Shown: positions 1 through 5,689 of the stretch, piece after piece
How the letters are laid out: every line of letters begins with the position of its first letter
Position numbering within the stretch: the first letter of the stretch is position 1
Source of the DNA: RGIG3009 sp045603285
GTDB taxonomy: Bacteria; Bacillota; Clostridia; Oscillospirales; Acutalibacteraceae
Direction: 5' to 3'
NCBI GenBank assembly: GCA_045603285.1
Contig: JAZULW010000136.1
Coordinates: 1 to 6,694 of the forward strand
DNA length: 6,694 nucleotides
Notes under the pieces: model-generated
The model's input: the letters and a program-made list of their open reading frames with translations, nothing else
The model's database searches: none
Told to the model about the DNA's origin: nothing
Position numbers and translations under genes: made by a program

Positions 1-653
1 TGCGTTTCACGCGGAATCACGTTGGACAACACCGAAATCACGCCCTTAGCACCAAGCGACATCATCGGCACAATGAGGTCGTCATTGCCGGAATAGATGT
101 CAATATCACACAAAGCGGCGATTTGGGCGGTTTGCGCCAGATCGGGATTGGCTTGTTTAATGGCCACTACTTGCGGTAGTTCATATAGCGTAGCCACCGT
201 TTGCGGTTGAATGTTTACCCCCGTGCGGGACGGCACGTTGTATAAGATCATCGGCATATCCACGCTGGTTGCAATTTTGGTGTAGTGCGCGATAAGGCCG
301 CGTTGTGAGGTTTTGTTGTAGTAGGGGGTAACGAGAAGCAACCCGTCTGCACCCATCTTCTTGGCATCGGTAGACAAACGGATGCAATGCTCCGTATCGT
401 TGGAGCCTGTGCCGGCAATGACCGGCACTCGGCCTGCTGTGTGCTCAATGGCCGTTTTTAAGGCAAGAGCGTGTTCTTCGTAATTTTGGGTAGAGGCTTC
501 ACCGGTGGTGCCGACGGCAATGATAGCATCGGTCCCGTTTTCGATTTGAAAATCGATAAGCTGCCGGTATTTCTCATGATTGATACTTCCGTCCGGGTGC
601 ATGGGCGTGACAAGGGCCACACCGGCACCGGTGAAAATGGCGGTTTTGCTCAT
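1..653 (-). CDS. dapA: 4-hydroxy-tetrahydrodipicolinate synthase, 3' end cut by window edge
   Basis: Cytosolic enzyme that condenses pyruvate with L-aspartate-4-semialdehyde, the first committed step of the diaminopimelate/lysine pathway. The first 217 codons are present; the family is usually about 290-300 residues, so roughly the last quarter lies outside the window. Seen by translation: GTTGE at 48-52 (the substrate-binding Thr pair), PYYNK at 110-114, YNVPSRT at 138-144 (catalytic Tyr138 and carboxylate-binding Arg143), and Lys166 in AIKQAN as the Schiff-base lysine, followed by the SGNDD motif at 188-192. The residue after the catalytic lysine is Gln where many family members have Glu. 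ATG at 653 is preceded by AGGAGGT (plus-strand 660-666) at good spacing, which fixes the start. It lies 27 nt behind asd on the same strand, so it is very likely the second gene of that operon and uses the Asd product directly. Confidence 0.96.
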   Translation of the reverse strand, partial: MSKTAIFTGAGVALVTPMHPDGSINHEKYRQLIDFQIENGTDAIIAVGTTGEASTQNYEEHALALKTAIEHTAGRVPVIAGTGSNDTEHCIRLSTDAKKMGADGLLLVTPYYNKTSQRGLIAHYTKIATSVDMPMILYNVPSRTGVNIQPQTVATLYELPQVVAIKQANPDLAQTAQIAALCDIDIYSGNDDLIVPMMSLGAKGVISVLSNVIPRET

Positions 654-680
654 GAAAAGACCTCCTGATATTCAATTTGT

Positions 681-1757
681 TTAGTCCATAAATCCTTCGG
701 CGCAAAGCAGTTCGGCCAACAACACGGCGCCGCCTGCCGCGCCGCGCAAGGTATTGTGCGAAAGGCCGACAAACTTATAATCGTACTGCGAATCCTCACG
801 CAAACGGCCAATCGAAACCGCCATACCGTTTTCGAGGCCGCGGTGAAGTTTGGCTTGCGGCATATTGTCTTCTTCAAAATAATGCAGGAATTGTTTGGGA
901 GCGCTGGGCAATTCCAGTTCTTGCGGACGGCCGCGGAAGGAGTTCCACACCTCAATGATCTCTTCTTTGGAGGGTTTGTTCTCAAAACTGCAGAAAACCG
1001 CGGCAAAGTGACCGTCGGAAACGGGCACACGCAAGCACTGCGCCGTAATTTCGGGAGAGGTGGCATTGACGATCTCGCCGTTTTCTACGCGGCCCCAGAT
1101 CTTAAGCGGTTCTTTTTCGGATTTTTCTTCCTCGCCGCCGATGTAGGGAATCACGTTGTCCACCATTTCGGGCCAACGCTCAAACGTTTTGCCTGCACCG
1201 GAAATGGCTTGGTAGGTGCACACAAGCGATTTGGTGATACCGAATTTGGAAAGCGGGAACAACGCGGGAACGTAGCTTTGCAGGGAGCAGTTGGATTTTA
1301 CCGCCACAAACCCGCGTTTGGTACCGAGGCGTTTGCGTTGTGCGGCAATGACTTCCACGTGTTCGGGGTTGAGCTCGGGAATGATCATCGGGACGTCCGG
1401 CGTGCCGCGATGGGCACTGTTGTTGGACACCACCGGGCATTCCGCTTTTGCGTAGGTGTCTTCCAAGGCACGAATCTCGTCTTTTTTCATATCCACGGCA
1501 CAGAACACAAAGTCCACAAGCGCGGTAACGGCTTCCACGTTGGCGGCATCAAGTACCGTCATTTTTTTCAGTTTTTCGGGCATAGGGTCGGTCATTGCCC
1601 AACGGCTGCCCACAGCCTCTTCGTACGACTTACCGGCCGAACGGGGGCTGGCGGCCAAAGCCGTTACGTTAAACCACGGGTGATCCGCAAGCAGGGTAGC
1701 AAAGCGCTGGCCCACCATACCGGTGCAACCGATAATACCGACGTTAAATTGTTTCAT
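681..1757 (-). CDS. asd: Aspartate-semialdehyde dehydrogenase, archaeal/eukaryotic-type subfamily
   Basis: NADPH-dependent reductive dephosphorylation of L-4-aspartyl phosphate to aspartate semialdehyde, the branch point to lysine/DAP, threonine and methionine. The protein has 358 residues, normal for the family. Seen: the Rossmann loop GIIGCTGMVGQ at 7-17, SPRSAGK at 37-43 (cofactor phosphate binding), SNCSLQ at 155-160 with catalytic Cys157, QAISGAG at 183-189, CLRVPVSDGH at 241-250 with substrate Arg243 and catalytic His250, and the C-terminal signature KFVGLSHNTLRGAAGG at 328-343. The RSAGK element and this C-terminal signature resemble the archaeal/fungal-type group (TIGR00978) more than the E. 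coli type; that subfamily call is from memory of the family. ATG at 1757 follows GGAAAGGATG at a slightly long spacing. A strong promoter lies about 75 nt upstream. It is first in the operon with dapA. No lysine riboswitch is possible in the roughly 67-nt leader. Confidence 0.96.
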   Translation of the reverse strand: MKQFNVGIIGCTGMVGQRFATLLADHPWFNVTALAASPRSAGKSYEEAVGSRWAMTDPMPEKLKKMTVLDAANVEAVTALVDFVFCAVDMKKDEIRALEDTYAKAECPVVSNNSAHRGTPDVPMIIPELNPEHVEVIAAQRKRLGTKRGFVAVKSNCSLQSYVPALFPLSKFGITKSLVCTYQAISGAGKTFERWPEMVDNVIPYIGGEEEKSEKEPLKIWGRVENGEIVNATSPEITAQCLRVPVSDGHFAAVFCSFENKPSKEEIIEVWNSFRGRPQELELPSAPKQFLHYFEEDNMPQAKLHRGLENGMAVSIGRLREDSQYDYKFVGLSHNTLRGAAGGAVLLAELLCAEGFMD

Positions 1758-1811
1758 TGGTTATTCATCCTTTCCGGTGCAAGAAACAGAGCCGACACGA
1801 CGGATATTTAC

Positions 1812-1840
1812 TTGACATTTTCCACGTTTCATTGTAGCAT
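1812..1840 (+). promoter_or_regulatory. Sigma-A-type promoter of queA-tgt
   Basis: Perfect -35 TTGACA (1812-1817), a 17-nt spacer and TAGCAT (1835-1840) as -10, four of six matches including the key A2 and T6. The predicted start near 1847 gives a leader of about 48 nt to the ATG at 1895 and argues against translation starting at the upstream TTG/ATG codons (1850, 1853). The -10 shares bases with the -10 of the asd promoter on the other strand, and each -35 sits just inside the other gene's leader. Confidence 0.6.
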
Positions 1841-1859
1841 TATGTAGCATTGATGTCAA
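1831..1859 (-). promoter_or_regulatory. Sigma-A-type promoter of asd-dapA
   Basis: Read on the minus strand there is a perfect -35 TTGACA (plus 1854-1859), a 17-nt spacer and TACAAT (plus 1831-1836) as -10, five of six matches to TATAAT. The predicted transcription start is near 1824, giving a leader of about 67 nt to the asd ATG. It overlaps almost completely with the opposite-facing queA promoter. Start sites are inferred, not measured. Confidence 0.75.
1832..1851. repeat. Tandem 10-bp repeat in the divergent promoter region
   Basis: TTGTAGCATT (1832-1841) is followed directly by ATGTAGCATT (1842-1851), identical at 9 of 10 positions and spaced by one helical turn. It covers the -10 of queA and the spacer and -10 of asd. 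It could be a regulator-binding site or chance duplication around the promoter elements. Confidence 0.5.
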
Positions 1860-1894
1860 TAAATTTGCGAAGGAACGGGGTAACAAAAACTCCC

Positions 1895-2929
1895 ATGAAA
1901 CGACAGGATTTTTTCTACGATTTGCCCGATGACCGCATTGCGCAAGAACCAATGGAACCGCGTGACCATGCGCGGCTGTTGGTTCTTCACAAAACAAGCG
2001 GAAAAAGGGAAGATCGTCACTTTTACGACATTCTCGATTACCTGCACGAAGGCGACTGCCTCATTTTAAACGACAGCCGTGTGCTTCCGGCCCGTCTGTA
2101 CGGCGAGCGTAAAGGCAGCGGCGGTGCGGTGGAGTTGTTGCTTTTAAATCCCAAAGGGGGCGATGTGTGGGAAGTGTTGGCAGGCCCCGGAAAAAAAGCC
2201 AAACCCGGTAACCGCCTTGTGTTCGGCGGTGGTTTGCTGGAAGCCGAGGTGTTGGATGTTACGCCCGAAGGAAACCGTTTGGTTACGTTTTTTTATGAAG
2301 GCAATTTTTACGCCGTGCTTGAACAAATCGGTGAAATGCCTCTTCCGCATTATATTACGCACAAACTGGAAAACAAAGAACGCTATCAAACTGTCTATTC
2401 TCGTGAGATCGGTTCTGCCGCCGCACCGACGGCGGGATTGCATTTTACCCCCGAATTGATGCAAAAACTGCGTGACAAAGGGGTGGGCATCGGATTTGTT
2501 ACACTGCACGTGGGGCTCGGAACGTTCCGCCCTGTGAAAGCGGACGAGATAACCGACCATAAAATGCACGCGGAACATTATGAATTATCTCCCGAAACCG
2601 CGGACCTTATTAACCGCACCAAGCGGCAAGGCGGCCGCGTGTTTGCGGTAGGCACTACCAGTTGCCGCACGCTCGAAAGCGTGGGCCTTACGGACGGCGA
2701 GGTGAAACCCGCTGAAGGATGGACGGATATTTTCATCTACCCCGGTTACACGTTCCAAGTGTTGGATGGACTTATTACTAATTTTCATTTGCCCGAAAGT
2801 ACGCTTATTATGTTGGTGAGCGCTTTTGCGGGGTATGAAAGCACGATGGAAACTTACCGCTATGCGGTAGAAAACAACTATCGCTTTTTCAGTTTTGGCG
2901 ATGCCATGCTGATAACGGAGGAACTATGA
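1895..2929 (+). CDS. queA: S-adenosylmethionine:tRNA ribosyltransferase-isomerase
   Basis: Transfers and isomerises the ribosyl moiety of SAM onto preQ1 at position 34 of tRNAs with GUN anticodons (Asp, Asn, His, Tyr), forming epoxyqueuosine; cytosolic. 344 residues, the usual family length. Seen: FYDLPDDRIAQ at 7-17, NDSRVLPARL at 59-68, GEMPLPHYI at 146-154, the signature AAAPTAGLHFT at 175-185, HVGLGTFRPV at 205-214, MHAEHYE at 224-230, AVGTTSCRTLES at 251-262, TNFHLPEST at 295-303 and RFFSFGDAML at 330-339. The reading frame stays open upstream to TTG 1850 and ATG 1853, but those lie at the predicted transcription start and add 15 residues unlike QueA, so ATG 1895 is chosen. Its ribosome site is odd: AAGGA (1870-1874) is 20 nt from the ATG, with a GGGG...TCCC stem in between. 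It overlaps tgt by 4 nt (ATGA), implying translational coupling. Confidence 0.97.
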   Translation: MKRQDFFYDLPDDRIAQEPMEPRDHARLLVLHKTSGKREDRHFYDILDYLHEGDCLILNDSRVLPARLYGERKGSGGAVELLLLNPKGGDVWEVLAGPGKKAKPGNRLVFGGGLLEAEVLDVTPEGNRLVTFFYEGNFYAVLEQIGEMPLPHYITHKLENKERYQTVYSREIGSAAAPTAGLHFTPELMQKLRDKGVGIGFVTLHVGLGTFRPVKADEITDHKMHAEHYELSPETADLINRTKRQGGRVFAVGTTSCRTLESVGLTDGEVKPAEGWTDIFIYPGYTFQVLDGLITNFHLPESTLIMLVSAFAGYESTMETYRYAVENNYRFFSFGDAMLITEEL

Positions 2930-4053
2930 AGATTTTAAAAGCCATCGGTGCGGCGCGCCGCGGCGAATTTGAAACACCGCATGGCACTGTGCAGACTCCT
3001 GCGTTTATGAACGTGGCCACGTGCGGTGCTATCAAAGGTGCTGTGTCGGCCTACGATTTGAAAGAGTTAAAGTGTCAGGTGCAACTGTGCAACACGTATC
3101 ATTTGCATTTGCGCCCCGGTGATAACTTGGTGAAAGAACTTGGCGGGCTTCACAAGTTTACGGGATGGGATGGACCCATTTTGACCGATAGCGGCGGATT
3201 TCAAGTGTTTTCGCTTGCCAAACTGCGCCGTATCCGTGAAGAAGGGGTGACCTTCTCGTCGCACATTGACGGCCGCCGCTTGTTCATTGGGCCGGAGGAA
3301 AGTATGCAAATCCAGTCCAACTTGGGTTCCACCATTGCGATGGCGTTTGATGAATGCGTAGAAAACCCGGCAGTACACGCGTACTCCAAGCAGTCGTGCG
3401 CCCGCACCACGCGGTGGTTGGAGCGTTGTAAGACAGAACACGACCGTTTAAACGCATTGCCCGATGCGGTGAACCCAAAACAGATGTTGTTTGGGATCAA
3501 TCAGGGTTGCACATTCGAAGACCTTCGCGTGGCGCATATGAAAGAAATTGCCGCCTTCGATTTGGACGGCTATGCCATCGGCGGGTTGGCGGTGGGAGAA
3601 CCCGCCGAGGAGATGTACCGCATCATCGAAGCGGTACAACCGCATATGCCTACCGATAAACCCCGTTATTTGATGGGAGTGGGAACTCCCGTAAACATTT
3701 TGGAAGGGGTTCATCGCGGGGTGGATCTGTTTGACTGCGTGATGCCCGCGCGTAATGCCCGTCACGCGCACGTGTTCACGTGGAGTGGCCACCGCAATAT
3801 GCTCAACCAAAAATACGAACACGACTTGCGCCCGCTTGACGAGGAATGCGATTGCCCCACTTGCCGCAACCACTCCCGCGCCTATATTCGGCATCTGTTC
3901 AAAGCCAACGAAATGTTGGCTATGCGCCTATGCGTGATGCATAATTTGTATTTTTATAACACGTTGATGGAACGCATCCGTGAAGCGCTTGACAAGGGCA
4001 CGTTTGAAGAGTTTTACGCACAATACGTTCCCGTTTTGGATAAACGTATCTAA
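2926..4053 (+). CDS. tgt: Queuine/preQ1 tRNA-guanine transglycosylase
   Basis: Exchanges the guanine at tRNA position 34 for preQ1 (7-aminomethyl-7-deazaguanine), the step before QueA; cytosolic, zinc-dependent TIM barrel. 375 residues, full length. Seen: ARRGEFETPHG at 10-20, LTDSGGFQVFSL at 86-97 with general base Asp88, FDEC at 141-144, GINQG at 190-194, AIGGLAVGE at 217-225, LFDCVMPARNAR at 268-279 with nucleophile Asp270, and the zinc ligands Cys308, Cys310, Cys313 (CDCPTC) and His339. Cys144 and Val223 align with the pair that Z. mobilis Tgt uses for preQ1, so preQ1 rather than queuine is the likely substrate, in keeping with queA next door. The ATG overlaps the queA stop; GGAGG (2917-2921) sits only 4 nt before it, so coupling to queA translation is likely. 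No convincing terminator follows. Confidence 0.97.
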   Translation: MKILKAIGAARRGEFETPHGTVQTPAFMNVATCGAIKGAVSAYDLKELKCQVQLCNTYHLHLRPGDNLVKELGGLHKFTGWDGPILTDSGGFQVFSLAKLRRIREEGVTFSSHIDGRRLFIGPEESMQIQSNLGSTIAMAFDECVENPAVHAYSKQSCARTTRWLERCKTEHDRLNALPDAVNPKQMLFGINQGCTFEDLRVAHMKEIAAFDLDGYAIGGLAVGEPAEEMYRIIEAVQPHMPTDKPRYLMGVGTPVNILEGVHRGVDLFDCVMPARNARHAHVFTWSGHRNMLNQKYEHDLRPLDEECDCPTCRNHSRAYIRHLFKANEMLAMRLCVMHNLYFYNTLMERIREALDKGTFEEFYAQYVPVLDKRI

Positions 4054-4076
4054 ATTGTGAATTTTTCGGTTTTCCC

Positions 4077-4105
4077 TTGCCAAGTATCCCAAAATGCGGT
4101 ATAAT
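4077..4105 (+). promoter_or_regulatory. Sigma-A-type promoter of the yajC gene cluster
   Basis: TTGCCA (4077-4082), a 17-nt spacer and a perfect TATAAT (4100-4105) lie in the 81-nt gap between tgt and yajC. The predicted start near 4112 leaves a short leader with AGGAGGT (4120-4126), 8 nt before the yajC ATG. With no clear terminator after tgt, yajC probably has both this promoter and read-through from queA-tgt. Confidence 0.75.
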
Positions 4106-4134
4106 GAAAACGATTTTTTAGGAGGTGTTTGTTT

Positions 4135-4518
4135 ATGACAAACCTGTTCGCATTGGCGGCTGATACGGCTGCTACTACCCCCGGTACGGAAGCGACTCAA
4201 GGCGGCGGCCTTTTGGCGATGCTTTCTTCCTTTTTGCCGCTTATTCTCATTCTTGTGCTGATGTATTTTATGATGATCCGTCCGCAAAAGAAACGTCAAA
4301 AAGAAGAGCAAAAAATGCGTGACGGTATTCGTGTGGGTGATGAACTCACCACCATCGGCGGTATTGTGGGCCGCGTGGTTACCGTGAAAGACGATTCGCT
4401 CACCATCGAAACGGGTGCCAACTGCAACAAAATGGTCATCAAAAAGTGGGCCGTGCAATCGGTGGATACCGTGCACGACACACCTGCCGACGATGATGAC
4501 GACGATGACGATATCTAA
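4135..4518 (+). CDS. yajC: Preprotein translocase accessory subunit YajC
   Basis: Small single-pass membrane protein that associates with SecDF at the Sec translocon. 127 residues, slightly longer than most homologues. Seen: an Ala/Thr-rich N-terminal segment, one membrane helix at about 27-48, directly followed by the family hallmark RPQKKRQKE at 49-57, then the soluble domain with GDELTTIGGIVGRV at 68-81. The C-terminus ends in eight consecutive aspartates and Ile (119-127), an unusual acidic tail. ATG 4135 is chosen over in-frame TTG 4129 because AGGAGGT at 4120-4126 has an 8-nt spacing to it. The order queA-tgt-yajC-TIGR04086 is known from Bacillus (yrbF-yrzE) and Clostridia; secDF does not follow here within the window. 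Confidence 0.93.
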   Translation: MTNLFALAADTAATTPGTEATQGGGLLAMLSSFLPLILILVLMYFMMIRPQKKRQKEEQKMRDGIRVGDELTTIGGIVGRVVTVKDDSLTIETGANCNKMVIKKWAVQSVDTVHDTPADDDDDDDDI

Positions 4519-4596
4519 TCGTTTCATAAAGCGGTACTAATTTCTTCGCAATCGGAATAGAGTGTACTATCCATTCTGTTTGCGGAGGAACTCGTG

Positions 4597-4995
4597 ATGA
4601 AAACACATAACGAAAAACGCACCCCTGTGGGGTATTGGGCTCGGCCGCTTGCCGTCGGTATGGCGGTCGGCCTTCTTGTTTGTCTGCTTCTGCTTGCCCT
4701 TTTTGCGGCGGTAATGGCTTCGGGGCTTTTGTCGCTCCGTGCCCTTTCACCGCTTGCCTTGACTGCCGCGGCACTCGGTTCTTTTGTTGGCGGTTTTGTA
4801 TCCGCCCGTGTGGCGCGGATGCGCGGCTTGTTGTATGGGGCAGGGTGTGGCTTGCTGTTGTTTTTGTTGACAGCCGCAGTGGGCTTTATAGCGTTTCCCG
4901 ATGCAAGTGCGACTCTGTTGCCGTTAAAAGCCGTGTTAACGGTGGCGGCGGGGGCGCTTGGCGGCATTTTCGGTGTCAATATGAAACACCGCTGA
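4597..4995 (+). CDS. TIGR04086 / YrzE-like (DUF3792) four-helix membrane protein
   Basis: Function unknown. 132 residues, very hydrophobic, with four predicted membrane segments at about 16-42, 50-72, 78-100 and 106-127, a positive N-terminus (KTHNEKR) and a short basic C-terminus (MKHR). The small-residue helix GSFVGGFVSARVAR at 61-74 and the closing AAGALGGIFGV at 117-127 fit the TIGR04086 family. Position directly after yajC is the usual site of this family in Firmicutes (yrzE in B. subtilis), and this context carries much of the assignment. ATG 4597 is favoured over GTG 4594 because GGAGG (4584-4588) is 8 nt from it. The 78-nt gap after yajC holds only a weak promoter-like TACTAT (4565-4570) with no good -35, so co-transcription with yajC is the simplest view. 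Confidence 0.75.
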   Translation: MKTHNEKRTPVGYWARPLAVGMAVGLLVCLLLLALFAAVMASGLLSLRALSPLALTAAALGSFVGGFVSARVARMRGLLYGAGCGLLLFLLTAAVGFIAFPDASATLLPLKAVLTVAAGALGGIFGVNMKHR

Positions 4996-5003
4996 ATTTT
5001 CGG

Positions 5004-5032
5004 TCATACCGTTTCCCGTTGTCGCATATAGT
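5004..5032 (+). promoter_or_regulatory. spoIIM: Possible sporulation sigma-E-type promoter of spoIIM
   Basis: TCATACC (5004-5010), a 14-nt spacer and CATATAGT (5025-5032) match the B. subtilis sigma-E pattern (about KMATATT, 14-15 nt, CATACAHT) at 5 of 7 and 6 of 8 positions, with correct spacing. The predicted start near 5039 leaves a leader of about 19 nt carrying GGAGG (5046-5050). B. subtilis spoIIM is known as a sigma-E-dependent gene, which makes the location meaningful. Short degenerate motifs occur by chance, so this is a suggestion. Confidence 0.4.
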
Positions 5033-5047
5033 GTGATAGGGAAACGG
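5009..5047 (+). promoter_or_regulatory. Hairpin overlapping the spoIIM ribosome binding site
   Basis: CCGTTTCCC (5009-5017) is perfectly complementary to GGGAAACGG (5039-5047). Inside it, TGTCGCA (5020-5026) pairs with TGTGATA (5032-5038) using two G-U pairs, leaving a 5-nt loop and a 2-nt bulge (5018-5019). The result is a continuous 16-pair stem. Its 3' arm includes the first two G of the spoIIM Shine-Dalgarno GGAGG (5046-5050). No U-run follows, so it is not a standard terminator. It would form only in RNA started upstream of 5009. Confidence 0.6.
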
Positions 5048-5057
5048 AGGACGGAAT

Positions 5058-5666
5058 ATGAAACGGACAAACTCTATGTGGCGGTTTGCGGCGGGTAACC
5101 GCCGCTTGTTGCTTATGATGGCGCTTGTGTTGATTGGTTGCGTCAGCGGTGTGGCGGTATATGCCTCGTGGCACGAACAGTTGCCGGCGGGATTACACCA
5201 ATTGTTGGTGGTCACGTCCGTGAAAGCCGACGTAAGCGATGTTATGGCGCAATTTTTTGCTTCGTGTTTCCAACCGATGTGTTTATGGTTGTTGCTTTTT
5301 TTTAGTGGTCTTTCGGCTTGTGGGGCTCCTGCCTCGTTTCTTGTTCCCGTGTTTTGGGGATTGGGTATGGGGTTGTTGCAAGCGCATTACTATGCACAAG
5401 GCATGGTGGGGATGTTGTTGGCATTTCTTCTCATTGTGCCGCATTCGTTGTTAAAAGCAATCGCCTTATCCATCGGTTCGGTGCAAGCGTTGCAGCTGTC
5501 CTTGCAACTGGCAGGACAGTTGTTGCCTCGTGGTGCGCATTGTGGTGGCTTGTGGCAAACCTTTCGGTTATACTGCGTGCGTTTTTTGCTGCTGTTGCCG
5601 CTTCTTTTGGCGGCCGCCGCATTGGACGTAGGGTTGCGGTTGTGTTTGTTCCGCTTTTTTAATTAG
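5058..5666 (+). CDS. spoIIM: SpoIIM-like stage II sporulation membrane protein
   Basis: SpoIIM works with SpoIID and SpoIIP in the mother-cell membrane to thin septal peptidoglycan during forespore engulfment. 202 residues, close to the family's size (about 215). Predicted membrane segments at about 16-37, 68-89, 92-111, 114-140 and 174-195 give the SpoIIM layout: one helix, an extracellular stretch ending in an FFxxxF-like run (66-71), then a tight helical cluster with GLSACGAP at 84-91, GLGMGLL at 101-107 and VPHSLLKAIAL at 127-137, which resemble the family's G-x-P and LP-x-N/H-x-L positions. The similarity is judged by eye from one region, so a divergent member or only a SpoIIM-superfamily protein remains possible. 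ATG 5058 has GGAGG (5046-5050) at 7 nt. It sits 62 nt after the TIGR04086 gene; that gap holds a hairpin over the ribosome site and a sigma-E-like promoter. Confidence 0.62.
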   Translation: MKRTNSMWRFAAGNRRLLLMMALVLIGCVSGVAVYASWHEQLPAGLHQLLVVTSVKADVSDVMAQFFASCFQPMCLWLLLFFSGLSACGAPASFLVPVFWGLGMGLLQAHYYAQGMVGMLLAFLLIVPHSLLKAIALSIGSVQALQLSLQLAGQLLPRGAHCGGLWQTFRLYCVRFLLLLPLLLAAAALDVGLRLCLFRFFN

Positions 5667-5689
5667 TACGATAACAAGGAAGTGTGATT

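Noticed and set aside
1758..1830. Lysine riboswitch or T-box in front of asd-dapA
   Set aside because: The leader is only about 67 nt, much shorter than the roughly 170-nt lysine aptamer, and shows no T-box sequence or terminator hairpin.
756..1847. A 363-codon open frame on the plus strand opposite asd
   Set aside because: It is an antisense shadow of the well-supported asd gene. The translation is rich in His, Phe and Arg without recognisable motifs, and no ribosome site supports it.
1847..1894. preQ1 riboswitch in the queA leader
   Set aside because: The leader has a small stem and an A-rich stretch (ACAAAAAC), but I cannot find the conserved aptamer core or an A-rich tail pairing back into a loop. 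A covariance search would settle it.
4054..4080. Rho-independent terminator after tgt
   Set aside because: Only a 5-bp AT stem (AAATT/AATTT) is present, with no GC-rich hairpin before the T-rich stretch.
4540..4570. Separate promoter for the TIGR04086 gene (TACTAT at 4565-4570)
   Set aside because: No acceptable -35 at 16-18 nt was found; chance resemblance is more likely.
4439..4979. Minus-strand open frames across the yajC-TIGR04086 junction
   Set aside because: They overlap better-supported plus-strand genes with good ribosome sites, have low-complexity Ala/Pro/Arg composition and lack known motifs.
4996..5057. SCIFF six-cysteine peptide gene (scfA), often found after the TIGR04086 gene in Clostridia
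   Set aside because: The gap is only 62 nt and no frame encodes a Cys-rich peptide.
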